A stretch of 64,000 nucleotides of DNA from Methanosaeta sp. PtaU1.Bin112 (GCA_002067705.1 MVRL01000107.1:1-64000); one strand, 5' to 3'; numbered from the stretch's first letter, positions 1-9,042 are shown. A program made the numbers and translations. The notes: generated by a model not told the origin, from the sequence alone.

Positions 1-28
1 TGTGTCCTCCTTATTCCCAAAGTAATGA

Positions 29-367
29 TGGATACAGGGCCTTAATAACAATTTACAGAAAATTAGCTACACTGCCTACGGAGTCAGGCCTTTCAATGCG
101 ATAATATGCATATTGGGAATAATAATTCTGTTTGGACTCATCTACAAATGGCTTGCCAGCCGGTCGAAGAGCAATATATCTTTCAAAGACGCTCTTGTCT
201 TGAGTGCCCGAACGCTGCTGCTTAAGTCGCCGGGCGATATCAAGGTCGAAGGAAAGTATGTCCGTTATGCCATTTGTATACAAAAGGCCATTTTTGGATT
301 CTTTGTGGCTTTATTTTTTGTATTCTTGAATCAGGAGATCCAGTCCTATTTCAAGCCGCCGGGTTAG
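29..367 (+). CDS. C-terminal part of a channel-like membrane protein (partial at left edge, possibly frameshifted)
   Basis: The frame is open from 29 to the stop at 365-367 but has no ATG; the first usable start is TTG at 113. The encoded tail has a motif YGVRPFNAI, a hydrophobic segment, an amphipathic loop ending SPGDI, and a second long hydrophobic helix. This layout matches the two-helix pore module (Ion_trans_2 type) that often follows pentapeptide repeats, but the selectivity-filter stretch normally like TLGFGD is replaced by LLLKSPGD. The upstream sequence is open in another frame (3-104, motif DGYRALITIY), so the gene may carry a frameshift near 25-60 or simply begin outside the window. 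The function of the whole protein cannot be read from this fragment. Confidence 0.5.
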   Translation, partial: WIQGLNNNLQKISYTAYGVRPFNAIICILGIIILFGLIYKWLASRSKSNISFKDALVLSARTLLLKSPGDIKVEGKYVRYAICIQKAIFGFFVALFFVFLNQEIQSYFKPPG

Positions 368-408
368 AGCAAAACCCACAGAATCTCTGAATAGCTGAGT
401 GACCTTTG

Positions 409-2673
409 TCAGCCTTTGTGAAGGACCAAATGAAGTTCCCTTTTTATAACCGGCCAGCTGTCTATTTCTTCAATTCCCGACGGCAGTTCAATAGTCATCA
501 ATCCGGGATATTCTCCCATCTGGCCATTGCTATTCATCGTTTGGCTGCATTTTATTTGGAAATCGTTGAGATACCTATCTGCATGATCATCAGCCAGGAC
601 CGCTACGACGCGAGTAGGCTCACCGGATCCGGTTCCAAACCACGCCTTTGCACGCCATTCTTTCACAGAGGCAAAGATGCAGTTGTTCACATGCCCATAT
701 AAGTTGATATCTGCATTGTCGGATTGAGGATACCATCTACCGTTAGGCGAATATAATAATATCCAAATATTCGTGGATTTCAAATCAGGGCTGATAAATC
801 CGCATATGTTCATGTAACTATCAACAAAATTATTCCCCTTCAACAGGGAGTCTTTATCAACTACAAGTGTATTATCTGAGTTATTGATCCTGGTGATCCC
901 ACCCTTAATGGATTTATTCACTCTTGGCAATTGTGGTGCCTCACCATACATCTCCCGAGAACGAATAACCTCTACGCGATCAACTTCATTAACACCCATT
1001 GGCAATTTATCCAGTCCTTTTTTCTTATCACAACAAGTGGACCATAATGATATGCTTTGGCTTGCTTGCTCATCAGCCAATGCTGCTATAATCGAGAATT
1101 GAGCTGAGCTGTCATTTTCATTACCCGCTTCAACTCTTGCTTCAAATTTGCCATTTTTCATCAAGGCGCTTCTCTTTCCGCCTGAGTCTCTGAGCTGCGG
1201 AATATATTCCTCCATATCCGAGGGCTTGACAAAGATCCATATATCTTTATTTAAACCATCCGGAGCATAATCTCCAAGGATGGAAAACCATCTTGGCACA
1301 TATGAAAATTGCCCAATATTGCTGATATTGGCACTGATCGACCAGACACTGATCTTGCGGGATGTTGTATTCCTTGCGCCCCTATCATCAGTTACTGTTA
1401 AATTGACAGTCATATTTCCTTCATTTGAATAGACCTTCTGTTCGCAGGCTTTGTCGGAATAGCTCTTATCGCCGAAATCCCATTCATAATTTTCGATCGC
1501 GCCATCTTCATCCAGGCTTGATGTGGCATCAAACGATACAATCTGGCCCATTATCAGAGGCTCCTCCGGACTGATATTGATGAACGGAGATGGAAGGCTA
1601 TTCACCTCAATTATCTGAAGAGAATAATTCTCTGCACCATCATTATCAACCACGGTAAGATTCACCGGATATTTTCCGCCTTGTGTGTAGAAATGTGCTG
1701 CATTAATTCCGATGGCATTGCTTCCGTCACCAAAATCCCAGATATAACTTTCTATCTTTCCGCCAATGCCTATGTCCCTGCTGGATGAAGCATCGAAGCT
1801 CACCATCTCTCCAGCATCAGGCGCATATGGTGATCTCTTAAATTCCGCCACTGGCGGGTCATTTAGAGGTCTCAATGCAACCAGAGGAATATTTTCACGA
1901 ATAGGTATTATCATGTAGTTAGTTGCCTTGAAGAAGGGCCCTCCAGGATGCTTCGCTAGTTCAACGCCGGTATAGGGATCTTTCCACCAATCCAGATTGA
2001 GCCAGACATCTCTCGTGTCCATATCAGTATGGATATTGATATTCTGCACATTATAGTGAACCTTGAGCCAATTGATCATTCTGCTAACATCGCTGTCATT
2101 GCCCTCCGCTTTGCCCAAATATGATTCCGCAAAAGCATGTCCACCCATTGGGCCATAGGCGAGCACAATCCTGGATGTGCCGCCAATGGACTCAATGAGG
2201 GATGCCAGCAGAATGGAAAAGTCATCACAGTCACCCTGCCCAGAGTATTTTCCTTTGCCATATTCGAGGCTCTTATTAGAATACTGGAATTCCTCAATCC
2301 CGCGGGTATCTGGTGAATAGCTCCAATTGCTCACCATATAGTCATAAATTGAGGAGATCTGCTCGATGGTTCCATCTCCCGGATATTCCAATGTCAGATT
2401 TCGCCCTTTATCTTTGACGGCCTCATTTCCTACATTGAGCTTGAGATTGATCTCCTTCTTGATATTCTCTATCTTTTCGTATCTTTCTGGAATGGATCCG
2501 GTATCAGGTATTTCTCCTTTCAAGGCAGAGGCGAATGCATTTGCGATGTCATTTTCCGCGGCTAGCCCAGTTGTCGGCAGATTTTCTCCGGATTTATCAG
2601 ATGGTACCTTATAGCAGCAGCCAAGCGATACCAAAATAAGCATGATAAAACATAGTCTGTAGATGGAGCCCAT
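409..2673 (-). CDS. Exported transglutaminase-like protein with two PKD domains
   Basis: 754 residues. The N-terminus is a signal peptide with a possible lipobox (LVSLGC, Cys19), so the protein is probably a surface lipoprotein. A transglutaminase-like domain spans about residues 95-235: the nucleophile motif QGDCDD places Cys149, GGHAF places His179 and LNLDWW places Asp228, a complete Cys-His-Asp triad. Two PKD domains follow (about 273-358 and 360-447), each with the signature WDFGDG/K. The last 300 residues match no family I recognise. Transglutaminase folds of this kind act as proteases or crosslinkers, and PKD domains support surface adhesion, so a role in cell-envelope processing is inferred. 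The gene stands alone with its own TATA box about 30 bases upstream. Confidence 0.8.
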   Translation of the reverse strand: MGSIYRLCFIMLILVSLGCCYKVPSDKSGENLPTTGLAAENDIANAFASALKGEIPDTGSIPERYEKIENIKKEINLKLNVGNEAVKDKGRNLTLEYPGDGTIEQISSIYDYMVSNWSYSPDTRGIEEFQYSNKSLEYGKGKYSGQGDCDDFSILLASLIESIGGTSRIVLAYGPMGGHAFAESYLGKAEGNDSDVSRMINWLKVHYNVQNINIHTDMDTRDVWLNLDWWKDPYTGVELAKHPGGPFFKATNYMIIPIRENIPLVALRPLNDPPVAEFKRSPYAPDAGEMVSFDASSSRDIGIGGKIESYIWDFGDGSNAIGINAAHFYTQGGKYPVNLTVVDNDGAENYSLQIIEVNSLPSPFINISPEEPLIMGQIVSFDATSSLDEDGAIENYEWDFGDKSYSDKACEQKVYSNEGNMTVNLTVTDDRGARNTTSRKISVWSISANISNIGQFSYVPRWFSILGDYAPDGLNKDIWIFVKPSDMEEYIPQLRDSGGKRSALMKNGKFEARVEAGNENDSSAQFSIIAALADEQASQSISLWSTCCDKKKGLDKLPMGVNEVDRVEVIRSREMYGEAPQLPRVNKSIKGGITRINNSDNTLVVDKDSLLKGNNFVDSYMNICGFISPDLKSTNIWILLYSPNGRWYPQSDNADINLYGHVNNCIFASVKEWRAKAWFGTGSGEPTRVVAVLADDHADRYLNDFQIKCSQTMNSNGQMGEYPGLMTIELPSGIEEIDSWPVIKRELHLVLHKG

Positions 2674-2697
2674 TAAGCAATGTTAATTGACCCGATA

Positions 2698-2712
2698 AGA
2701 TTTATACTTTTC
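2698..2712 (-). promoter_or_regulatory. TATA box for the transglutaminase/PKD gene
   Basis: On the minus strand the sequence reads AGTATAAATCTT about 25-38 bases before the ATG at 2673, with no convincing Shine-Dalgarno sequence between. This spacing is typical of an archaeal box A in front of a leaderless or nearly leaderless mRNA. Confidence 0.5.
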
Positions 2713-2754
2713 TAGACAATAATATTAAATACTCTTGCTAAAAAAGAATGCAGA

Positions 2755-3930
2755 TTATTTCGTCGACACTATCTTGATGACGTCTCCATCCTTCAGCTCG
2801 TGCTTCTCGCCCAGGCGCATCTTGGTCTTGCCGTCGATGGCAAAGAGGAAGCTCTCGCCAATATCGGAATGGACCCGGAATGCCAGGTCCCGGGCGGTGC
2901 TGCCCCGCTTCATGAGGAATGCATCGGGCAGAATGACGCCCTTTCGGTCTGTGAACTTGTTCTCGTCTTCCACCGGATAGAGGACGATGTAATCCAGTAG
3001 CTCAAAGACCGCCCGGTTGATGCACTGCTGCACTCCGGTCCCGCCGTATTGCTTCATCAGCTGCCTGATCTTCTCCAGGCCCGCCGTCTGGGCTTTGTTG
3101 AGCTGGCCTGTGACCTCAAAGTCGGAATCTCCCGGATTGTACTTTATCAGCCCCGCCTTCTCTGCCATGCGCAGGGCAATTTCAGCAGCGCCGCTTACCG
3201 GTATCACCATATCATCCTTGAGGGCGAGAAGCTTCTTCACATTCTCCGGCGGAGCCACGTCCATCTTATTGGCCGCCAGGATCATGGGCTTGCTGTAGGC
3301 CCGGAGGAGCCCGGCAAAGCGAAGCACATCCTCATCGTTCCATGAGCCCAATTCCTTTTTCATCTCTGCCAGAGCGCGGCGGATGTGGCTATCCGAGACT
3401 CCGGCTCCTGCCATCTGATCGATGAGAACCTGATCTGGCTTTCCTCCCAGGGCCCTGAAATTTCTCATCAGCTTTTCCCAGTTGCGCTTGAGAATGCCGT
3501 AAAGCCACATCTTGATCTCGTATTCCAGGAACTTGACATCATCAGTGGGATCGTGATTGCCGGTTCCCACGGGATTTCCTTCCAGATCGGTTCCACCGGA
3601 TGCGTCCAGGACGTGGATTACCGCTTCTGCTACCCGCAGTGCATCCAGAAACTCGTTGCCCAGACCCTTGCCCAGATGAGCATCCGGCACCAGCCCGGCT
3701 ACGTCGATCAGCTCGATGGCGATGAAGCGCTGGCCGTCTACACACCGGCCGCAGCCTTCCTTGATGCCCAGCTCCTTGCAGGGGCATTTGACCCGCACAT
3801 AGGAGACGCCGTGATTGGCATCAATAGTCGTAAACGGATAATTGGCAATATCCACCTCAACCAAGGTTGCTGCTTTAAAAAAAGTGGATTTGCCGGAGTT
3901 CGGCTTTCCAGCCAGCCCGACAGAGAGCAT
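2755..3930 (-). CDS. ychF: YchF/Ola1-family (Obg-type) translation-associated GTPase/ATPase
   Basis: 391 residues, usual for the archaeal branch. The P-loop GKPNSGKS is at residues 8-15, the switch II motif DVAGL at 76-80, and a Cys-rich insert (CPC near 49-51 and CGRC near 60-63) between them is typical of archaeal/eukaryotic Ola1-like members. The base-recognition loop reads NKMD. A C-terminal TGS domain (about 325-391) carries the RGSTARDLAF signature. Family members bind the ribosome and hydrolyse nucleotide, probably in translation control. It starts 20 bases after the stop of the FpoF-like gene on the same strand, so the two are probably co-transcribed. Confidence 0.92.
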   Translation of the reverse strand: MLSVGLAGKPNSGKSTFFKAATLVEVDIANYPFTTIDANHGVSYVRVKCPCKELGIKEGCGRCVDGQRFIAIELIDVAGLVPDAHLGKGLGNEFLDALRVAEAVIHVLDASGGTDLEGNPVGTGNHDPTDDVKFLEYEIKMWLYGILKRNWEKLMRNFRALGGKPDQVLIDQMAGAGVSDSHIRRALAEMKKELGSWNDEDVLRFAGLLRAYSKPMILAANKMDVAPPENVKKLLALKDDMVIPVSGAAEIALRMAEKAGLIKYNPGDSDFEVTGQLNKAQTAGLEKIRQLMKQYGGTGVQQCINRAVFELLDYIVLYPVEDENKFTDRKGVILPDAFLMKRGSTARDLAFRVHSDIGESFLFAIDGKTKMRLGEKHELKDGDVIKIVSTK

Positions 3931-3950
3931 ATTAAATCATTGGTCCTTCG

Positions 3951-5048
3951 CTAACGAATTATACTGCTCACTTTCATCTCTGCGCATTTGCTCTCAAAAC
4001 GCTTGACCTTTCCGGCTGCAAGCTTCTTGGCAAGAGCCAGACCCTTCTCTGAGATCGGCTTCTCTGCAATCGCCCCTGCGGCAAGAGTCGCGGCGTAGAT
4101 CTTCTCGCCGGCATCTGTGCGGGTGAGAATGGTAGACCATCCTTCTGCCGAGCCAACGCTGCCCACAGAGATATCAGCCAGCTCACTGGCAAAGTCAAAG
4201 CAAGGACCGCATCCGACGAACGTGAAGGAATCGGTCTCATCTATTTTAACCTCATGAGCTTTTCCGGTCTTATCGATAACCCGGAACATGCCTTTTTTGA
4301 TCTCAAAGCGAGAGACATCCTTGGGAGAAAGCCCGAACCTGCCCTTGACCAGACCGTTCATGAGGGCATCATAGTCGAAGTTCTCCATGCAGAAGAGTCC
4401 GACGAGCAGCGCGATCTTCTCCTGGCCGAACTGGTAGGGCTCATCGAGGAGCTTGACCTTTCGCAGCCCCTGAATCTGGCAAGGTGTGCCCACAAAGCCG
4501 ATCTTCTTGTAGCCTTTCTCCAGGGCAATCCTCACCGCATCGACGCTGTTGGAGATGGTGTACTTGGTTCCGGCTGAGGCGGAAATCTCCTCGGCAGTGG
4601 TAGCAACCTTGGCAATGGTCCTCCATTCTCCATCCTTGTCTGTAACAACAGCGCAGTCGATCACGCCCGATTGCAGAGCCTGTACGAGCAGAGCAGTGGC
4701 CACGCCGCCGTCCTGGGCCGCAGCCGAGGAGTGCTTGGCCTGAGAGGAAATGGCTTTAGTGTAAATCCCCAGCGCTTCATCGGCCTTTCGCGTCCGGCCG
4801 AATAGCTTAGTCTCCATTGCTCCCATATCCAGGAAGGTCCTGGGGCAGTAGGTGAAGCACAGTCCACAGAGCGGATCGTAATTTACCAGAGCGGGCTTAT
4901 TCTCAACATGCTCAATTCTTGGGCAGAAGGCTTCGCAGGTGCCGCAGCGGCAGCATATCTCCGATTTTATGACCTTATACTCCAGCTCTCCGAATCCACT
5001 TTCCAGATAAGTGGGCTCAGCAAACTTCTCCTTAGCAGCCATGATCAT
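3951..5048 (-). CDS. Coenzyme F420H2 dehydrogenase/hydrogenase beta-subunit family protein (FpoF/FrhB-like)
   Basis: 365 residues. The N-terminus holds two ferredoxin-type cysteine groups: C32/C35/C38/C42 with a following Pro, and C61/C64/C68 with a following Pro. The rest is the FrhB fold, with conserved GTPCQIQGLR, an internal CGPC pair and ADISVGSVG near the C-terminus. The family binds FAD and passes electrons between F420 and Fe-S clusters. The size and two-cluster N-terminus fit the FpoF type, which feeds or substitutes for the membrane F420H2 dehydrogenase; the true partner cannot be told because no fpo or frh genes lie nearby. The start could be Met1 or Met3. Probably an operon with ychF. 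Confidence 0.88.
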   Translation of the reverse strand: MIMAAKEKFAEPTYLESGFGELEYKVIKSEICCRCGTCEAFCPRIEHVENKPALVNYDPLCGLCFTYCPRTFLDMGAMETKLFGRTRKADEALGIYTKAISSQAKHSSAAAQDGGVATALLVQALQSGVIDCAVVTDKDGEWRTIAKVATTAEEISASAGTKYTISNSVDAVRIALEKGYKKIGFVGTPCQIQGLRKVKLLDEPYQFGQEKIALLVGLFCMENFDYDALMNGLVKGRFGLSPKDVSRFEIKKGMFRVIDKTGKAHEVKIDETDSFTFVGCGPCFDFASELADISVGSVGSAEGWSTILTRTDAGEKIYAATLAAGAIAEKPISEKGLALAKKLAAGKVKRFESKCAEMKVSSIIR

Positions 5049-5123
5049 GATCTCCGAAAGTTGGTGGGTTAAAGATATCTTCCGACCTAAAGCTTTTATG
5101 GTTCAAAGGGTCTCAGCCAGAGG

Positions 5124-6116
5124 ATGATTCTGGGTCTGGATATCGGTGGAGCCAACACCAAAGCAGCAAGCTCCGAAGGGATGTTTGCGGAAAGCGTCTA
5201 TCTGCCTCTCTGGAAGCATGCCCCCCTGGAGGAGGTTTTGGACAGGTTTGCGGCGCGCCGGCCAGAGGCGGTGGCGGTGGTCATCACCGGAGAGCTGGCC
5301 GACTGCTTCTCTTGCAAGCGAGAGGGAATTTCAGCTCTCACTGGAGCCGTTCGGCAGGCTTTTTCCTGCCCGGTCTATTTCTGGGGCGCAGACGGTTTTT
5401 CCTGGATCGATCCCCTGGAGCTGGCTGCTGCGAACTGGGCTGCATCCGCCACTCTGGTGGCTCGCGAGATGGGTGATTGCCTTTTTGTGGACATGGGCAG
5501 CACCACTACAGACCTCATCGCCATCCGGGATGAGAAGACCTTAGCGGCCAGGACTGACTTTCTCCGTCTTGCCGCGGGCGAGCTAGTCTACATGGGACTG
5601 CTGAGAACAAGGCTGGATGCCCTGCTCCCGCAGGCGCGGATCGGAGGGAGGAAGGTCCCGCTCGCGCCGGAGTTCTTCGCCATCATGGCCGATGCCCGCC
5701 TGGGCCTGGGCCAGATCGGCGAGCAGCGCTATTCTTGCGAGACGCCCGACGGCGCAGGAAAGAAGAGACTTGATGCGCTCCGTAGACTGGCGCGCTCCGT
5801 CTGCGCAGACCTCGATGAGATAGGAGAGCCTGCTGCCCTGGCAATAGCCCAGCAGGCCTGCGAGAGACAAAGAAGCATTTTAATTGCGGCCCTGCAGAGG
5901 CAGGTGCGAAAACATGAGCTGAGGCGAGTGGTAGCGGCTGGAATCGGCGAAGAGCTTATCGCGCAGACGGCGGCATTTCTGGGGCTGGACTGCATGCGCC
6001 TGTCGCAGATATACGGAGAGAAGATATCCGATGTTTTTCCGGCCTATGCCGTAGCCAGGCTGGCAGAGAAGAAGATATCCGAAGCCGCCGGATGTACAAG
6101 GATTGCCGGGATTTAG
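5124..6116 (+). CDS. mfnF: Methanofuran biosynthesis protein MfnF-like ASKHA ATPase (H4MPT-linked C1 pathway family)
   Basis: 330 residues. The N-terminal phosphate loop GLDIGGANTKAA and the second phosphate motif VDMGSTTTDLIAI mark the hydantoinase/acetate-kinase-like ASKHA fold. The sequence matches the family first described as an uncharacterised H4MPT-linked C1-transfer protein and later shown to be MfnF, which joins the aminomethylfuran and tyramine-glutamate halves of methanofuran. It is divergent from the FpoF-like gene, with 75 bases between the starts. The start ATG at 5124 follows AGAGG almost directly. Its presence argues for a methanogen, since methanofuran carries C1 units in methanogenesis. 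Confidence 0.85.
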   Translation: MILGLDIGGANTKAASSEGMFAESVYLPLWKHAPLEEVLDRFAARRPEAVAVVITGELADCFSCKREGISALTGAVRQAFSCPVYFWGADGFSWIDPLELAAANWAASATLVAREMGDCLFVDMGSTTTDLIAIRDEKTLAARTDFLRLAAGELVYMGLLRTRLDALLPQARIGGRKVPLAPEFFAIMADARLGLGQIGEQRYSCETPDGAGKKRLDALRRLARSVCADLDEIGEPAALAIAQQACERQRSILIAALQRQVRKHELRRVVAAGIGEELIAQTAAFLGLDCMRLSQIYGEKISDVFPAYAVARLAEKKISEAAGCTRIAGI

Positions 6117-6146
6117 TCCGATCGCGGGACTGGATTTCTGCGCCTT

Positions 6147-6170
6147 TGATGAATGAAAATCATTTCATCA
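6147..6170 (+). terminator. Stem-loop after mfnF
   Basis: An inverted repeat of about ten base pairs with one bulge and an AAA loop lies 30 bases after the mfnF stop. It has no strong U-tract, so it could be a weak terminator or an mRNA 3'-end structure. Confidence 0.3.
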
Positions 6171-6218
6171 GAGCGTTGCAGTGAGGTATATCTACCTGCA
6201 CGACGCTTTACCTAGTGG

Positions 6219-6593
6219 ATGGCTGAAAAGAAGAACTACTGGGATATGCAAAAGTCATTCTGGAAGACTCCGGCAGGAATTGCGATCTGGGCTCTGCTCC
6301 TGGCGGTATTATTCGGCGGCGGCCTTCTGGCTCTCAACGTCTTTGGATCCCCCTATCCAGTGATAGAGATATTTGATGCCGATCCAGTGGTCATAAGCCA
6401 CGGAAATGCCAGCAACCTGAGCTGGAGCGTGATCGGTGCAAGCCTGGTGAAGATCGATCCGGGGGTGGGCGAGGTAGCGCTTAAAGGTTCGATAGAGGTA
6501 AAACCCCTGGAGACTACCACTTATAGGATTACAGCGATAAATGGATCGACAAATAGGTCCATGACGCTCGAGATAATGGTAGGGATGCCATGA
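6219..6593 (+). CDS. Membrane-anchored Ig-like domain protein
   Basis: 124 residues: a short cytoplasmic N-terminus, one transmembrane helix at about 20-42 (IAIWALLLAVLFGGGLLAL), then an outside-facing beta-sandwich domain. The domain has the pattern LSWSVIGASLVKIDPG...TTTYRITA, which I recognise from Ig-like/CARDB-type repeats of surface proteins. The stop overlaps the start of the downstream nuclease gene by four bases (ATGA), so the two are translationally coupled and probably act together at the cell surface. The specific function is unknown. Confidence 0.7.
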   Translation: MAEKKNYWDMQKSFWKTPAGIAIWALLLAVLFGGGLLALNVFGSPYPVIEIFDADPVVISHGNASNLSWSVIGASLVKIDPGVGEVALKGSIEVKPLETTTYRITAINGSTNRSMTLEIMVGMP

Positions 6594-7273
6594 AATCGTC
6601 CGGCTCGACCTGCGATATCGGGGCGATAGCAAAATTTGCAGGTATACTATTATTTTCTTCGATCATTATCTTTCCAACTATTGGCCATGCATCACTGGAT
6701 GAGGCATATGGAATCGTCACAAATGTCGTTGACGGTGATACCTTTGATGTTACCATAGAGAAAGCTAACGAAAAGGTAGCCTACCGCGTGGAGAGAGTTC
6801 GTCTGGCTGATGTCGACTCCCCGGAAATGGAATCGGAAAAAGGCCCGGATGCAAGGGATTTTACCTATGCGGTGCTCATGAATAAAAGGGTTTTTCTCGA
6901 TATCGATGACCTTTCGGAAAATGGTCGAGATAGCTACGGCAGGATAATATGTGTTGCATACCTCTCTGGATTTTACGGCCAGCCGATAGCTGCCCCTAAT
7001 TTCAACCGCCTTCTGGTGGACAGCGGATTTGCCAGGAGGGACAACTTCACAAATAATGAGTTTGATCCCAGCGATTGGAAGTCCGAGGTAGACCATCAAA
7101 CCTATCCTCAAACAACTGCTGAGCCATTACAGGGACTTGGGTCTCTTGGGTCTGATCTGAAGAAGAATTTCACAGAAGATCTGCTTCCCAGGCTCTCTGA
7201 GTCGGCAGGACGGGAGCTGGAAAAGGCGGCAGCGGAGAGCTTGGATTGGCTGAAAGGGCAGATTAAGATTTGA
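6590..7273 (+). CDS. Secreted staphylococcal-nuclease-like (thermonuclease) protein
   Basis: 227 residues with an N-terminal signal peptide or anchor (about 10-32), then an SNase-like OB-fold domain (about 38-150). Landmarks are VVDGDTFDV, RVRLADVDSPE with the first basic and acidic active-site positions, and SYGRIICVAY containing the second catalytic Arg. The last 60 residues are Leu/Glu-rich and helical. The family cleaves DNA and RNA with Ca2+, so an outside nuclease for nutrient scavenging or biofilm DNA is plausible. Start overlaps the upstream Ig-like gene by four bases. Confidence 0.85.
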   Translation: MKSSGSTCDIGAIAKFAGILLFSSIIIFPTIGHASLDEAYGIVTNVVDGDTFDVTIEKANEKVAYRVERVRLADVDSPEMESEKGPDARDFTYAVLMNKRVFLDIDDLSENGRDSYGRIICVAYLSGFYGQPIAAPNFNRLLVDSGFARRDNFTNNEFDPSDWKSEVDHQTYPQTTAEPLQGLGSLGSDLKKNFTEDLLPRLSESAGRELEKAAAESLDWLKGQIKI

Positions 7274-7317
7274 CTTGATGATATGACACAAAAAAAGGAA
7301 GAAACGGGCAAAAGTTC

Positions 7318-7339
7318 GAAGCCTGAACTATCAGGCTTC
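7318..7339. terminator. Perfect hairpin between convergent genes
   Basis: A nine-base-pair perfect stem (GAAGCCTGA / TCAGGCTTC) with a four-base loop sits between the nuclease gene and the convergent Cys-rich protein gene. Its position suggests a bidirectional terminator or 3'-end processing signal. Confidence 0.55.
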
Positions 7340-7348
7340 CTCTGCATA

Positions 7349-8740
7349 CTATTCTCTCGTGAAGATCACTCCGTTATTCCACGAGATGCTCACAGCTTTA
7401 TTTCCAGAATATTCTATTGAGCCAAAACCAGATCCACTGCCATTATCTCCGTTCCACTCGGCACTAATCTGGTCCCAGCCAGTGAATGTGCCCTGTCCCT
7501 GTTCGGAAATCGGAGAGACTACCTTCCAGGTAAATGAATTCCCAGATTGCTGGATGTCATAGACAAATCCTATATTGCTATTCCAGCGGCCGGAAATGTC
7601 GTAATGCGCTAGTGTTTGTGTGCCTGCCTGCCCTTCCTTCTCCCCCTCAGACGAGATGCTGGTTTCGGATTTCTGACCGCAACAATAGTAAATGTTGGTC
7701 CAATCCTCATCGTATCCTTCCTTTGATGCATAGACATCGACCCTCCAGGTTCCTGCTGGCACCTCCAGAGTGCATTCGCCCTGTGCGTCGGTCGACCGTT
7801 CCAGCTCTTTGTAGTCAGAGCTCTCTGTCTCCCATATCCTGAATTGCAGCAATGCGTCCGCAAGTCCCTTTTCGTCGCCGCTGCAGATCTCTACAACCTT
7901 CGCGCGCAGAAGACATGTATTGCCGTAGCTGTCTGCTTCTTCAAGGGATACCTTCAGTCTATCGCATGCTGATGAAACCTTCTCGGTATTCGTGAGACTA
8001 TTGTCTTCAGGCTTTATGGCGCTTGGGGTCCCTTCTGGCTGCCAGGTATAATTATAATAATATACCAGGCCCCAAAGATCGCGATCCATAAATATAATCT
8101 TGAGTGTAAGCTTGTCAAAATCGGAGTCACAATCTCTGGTATCATGCTCCGGCACCAGCCAGGTCTCTTCCGCAGAATTGATGACTCTCTCTCCCTCTTC
8201 ATAATCACTATCTGAGGCTCTTGCAGAGCATGTCAGAATCGGCCCGTCCGGGAAAGCGACAGCCAGGCCCATTTCATCCCAAATGGTATTGCAATCTCCG
8301 TAATAGATCCTGAAACTGGGGCAACTGCACCCGTCAAAATATGCTTCATTTTCCGGTTTATACGTGCATGTGGCTGAGCAGCTTGCTCCTATCTCAATTT
8401 CCTCACCGGGACGCAGGACGCGGGGCGGCTCCTTCCAATAATATTCATCGAATGCTGCATGTCTGATCTCCTTGCCATTATCCAGATAAGATGTTTCAAC
8501 CGAATACAATACGCAGGACTCATGCAGTGCTATGTCCTGTTCGTCGATAATGTCCTCATAACCATCGTTCGGATCATTGCCATGGGGAACAAAAGAAGAG
8601 TTAAAGTTCTTTGAATCGAGCACCCAAACACCACCCTCTGCTGCACCGGATGATTCCTGAACCTGCGCTAATGCAATTCCCAGCGCTGCGAAAAGAACTG
8701 CTGCGCCGATAAAGCCGATTATCCTCAAATTGCTGCTCAT
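7349..8740 (-). CDS. Cysteine-rich secreted protein of unknown function
   Basis: 463 residues from the ATG at 8740, which is preceded by GGTG at proper distance; an upstream in-frame GTG at 8800 would add 20 residues before the signal peptide. The signal peptide (IIGFIGAAVLFAALGIALA) is clear. The mature part has many Cys (CSATC, CSCPS, CC near residue 350), a Gly/Ala beta-type module (VPAGTWRVDVYA) and a C-terminal lipocalin-like stretch (SGRWNSNIGFVYDIQQSG). Similar C-terminal beta modules occur in other secreted proteins of this window (47647-48345, 63056-63469). No enzyme motif was seen. Confidence 0.7.
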   Translation of the reverse strand: MSSNLRIIGFIGAAVLFAALGIALAQVQESSGAAEGGVWVLDSKNFNSSFVPHGNDPNDGYEDIIDEQDIALHESCVLYSVETSYLDNGKEIRHAAFDEYYWKEPPRVLRPGEEIEIGASCSATCTYKPENEAYFDGCSCPSFRIYYGDCNTIWDEMGLAVAFPDGPILTCSARASDSDYEEGERVINSAEETWLVPEHDTRDCDSDFDKLTLKIIFMDRDLWGLVYYYNYTWQPEGTPSAIKPEDNSLTNTEKVSSACDRLKVSLEEADSYGNTCLLRAKVVEICSGDEKGLADALLQFRIWETESSDYKELERSTDAQGECTLEVPAGTWRVDVYASKEGYDEDWTNIYYCCGQKSETSISSEGEKEGQAGTQTLAHYDISGRWNSNIGFVYDIQQSGNSFTWKVVSPISEQGQGTFTGWDQISAEWNGDNGSGSGFGSIEYSGNKAVSISWNNGVIFTRE

Positions 8741-9042
8741 TCGACTGCACCATACTCTGCCTTTTCTAAGGATTAATAATAACTTTTGCTTCCGGATCAC
8801 CGCAAAGTTGTGGGCTGGGAGGAGTACGGTGGCACCGGGATTCGTCCATGTAGCGGTTGGCTTTGTCTTTTCATCGGATCGCGCGTTTAGAGCGCGCTGT
8901 GCCGTTCGAGCCTCATACGTTCTCTTTGGGCAGCGATGAAAGGAGCGCGGCCAGTTTTATGGTATCCCCCAGAATTAGAGACGGTCCAATAATAACAGCT
9001 AAAAGCCAACAACTTTTTATCTATTCCTGCAAGAATATTATT
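8741..9042. other. Divergent intergenic region with promoter of pentapeptide gene
   Basis: 302 bases between divergent genes. A GC-rich hairpin (GCGCG/CGCGC) lies at 8881-8897. A T-rich TATA-like box (CTTTTTAT) at about 9013-9022 is 21-30 bases before the ATG at 9043. An open frame continues upstream of 9043 from 8857, but it lacks protein-like character and would bury the signal peptide. Confidence 0.4.

Noticed and set aside
8881-8897. GC-rich hairpin as a possible tRNA or RNA gene
   Set aside because: No cloverleaf or T-loop consensus around it; the neighbouring GTTCGA is isolated.
8857-9042. Open frame extending the pentapeptide gene 62 codons upstream
   Set aside because: It would bury a clear signal peptide, has no ribosome site and has arginine-rich, non-protein-like composition.
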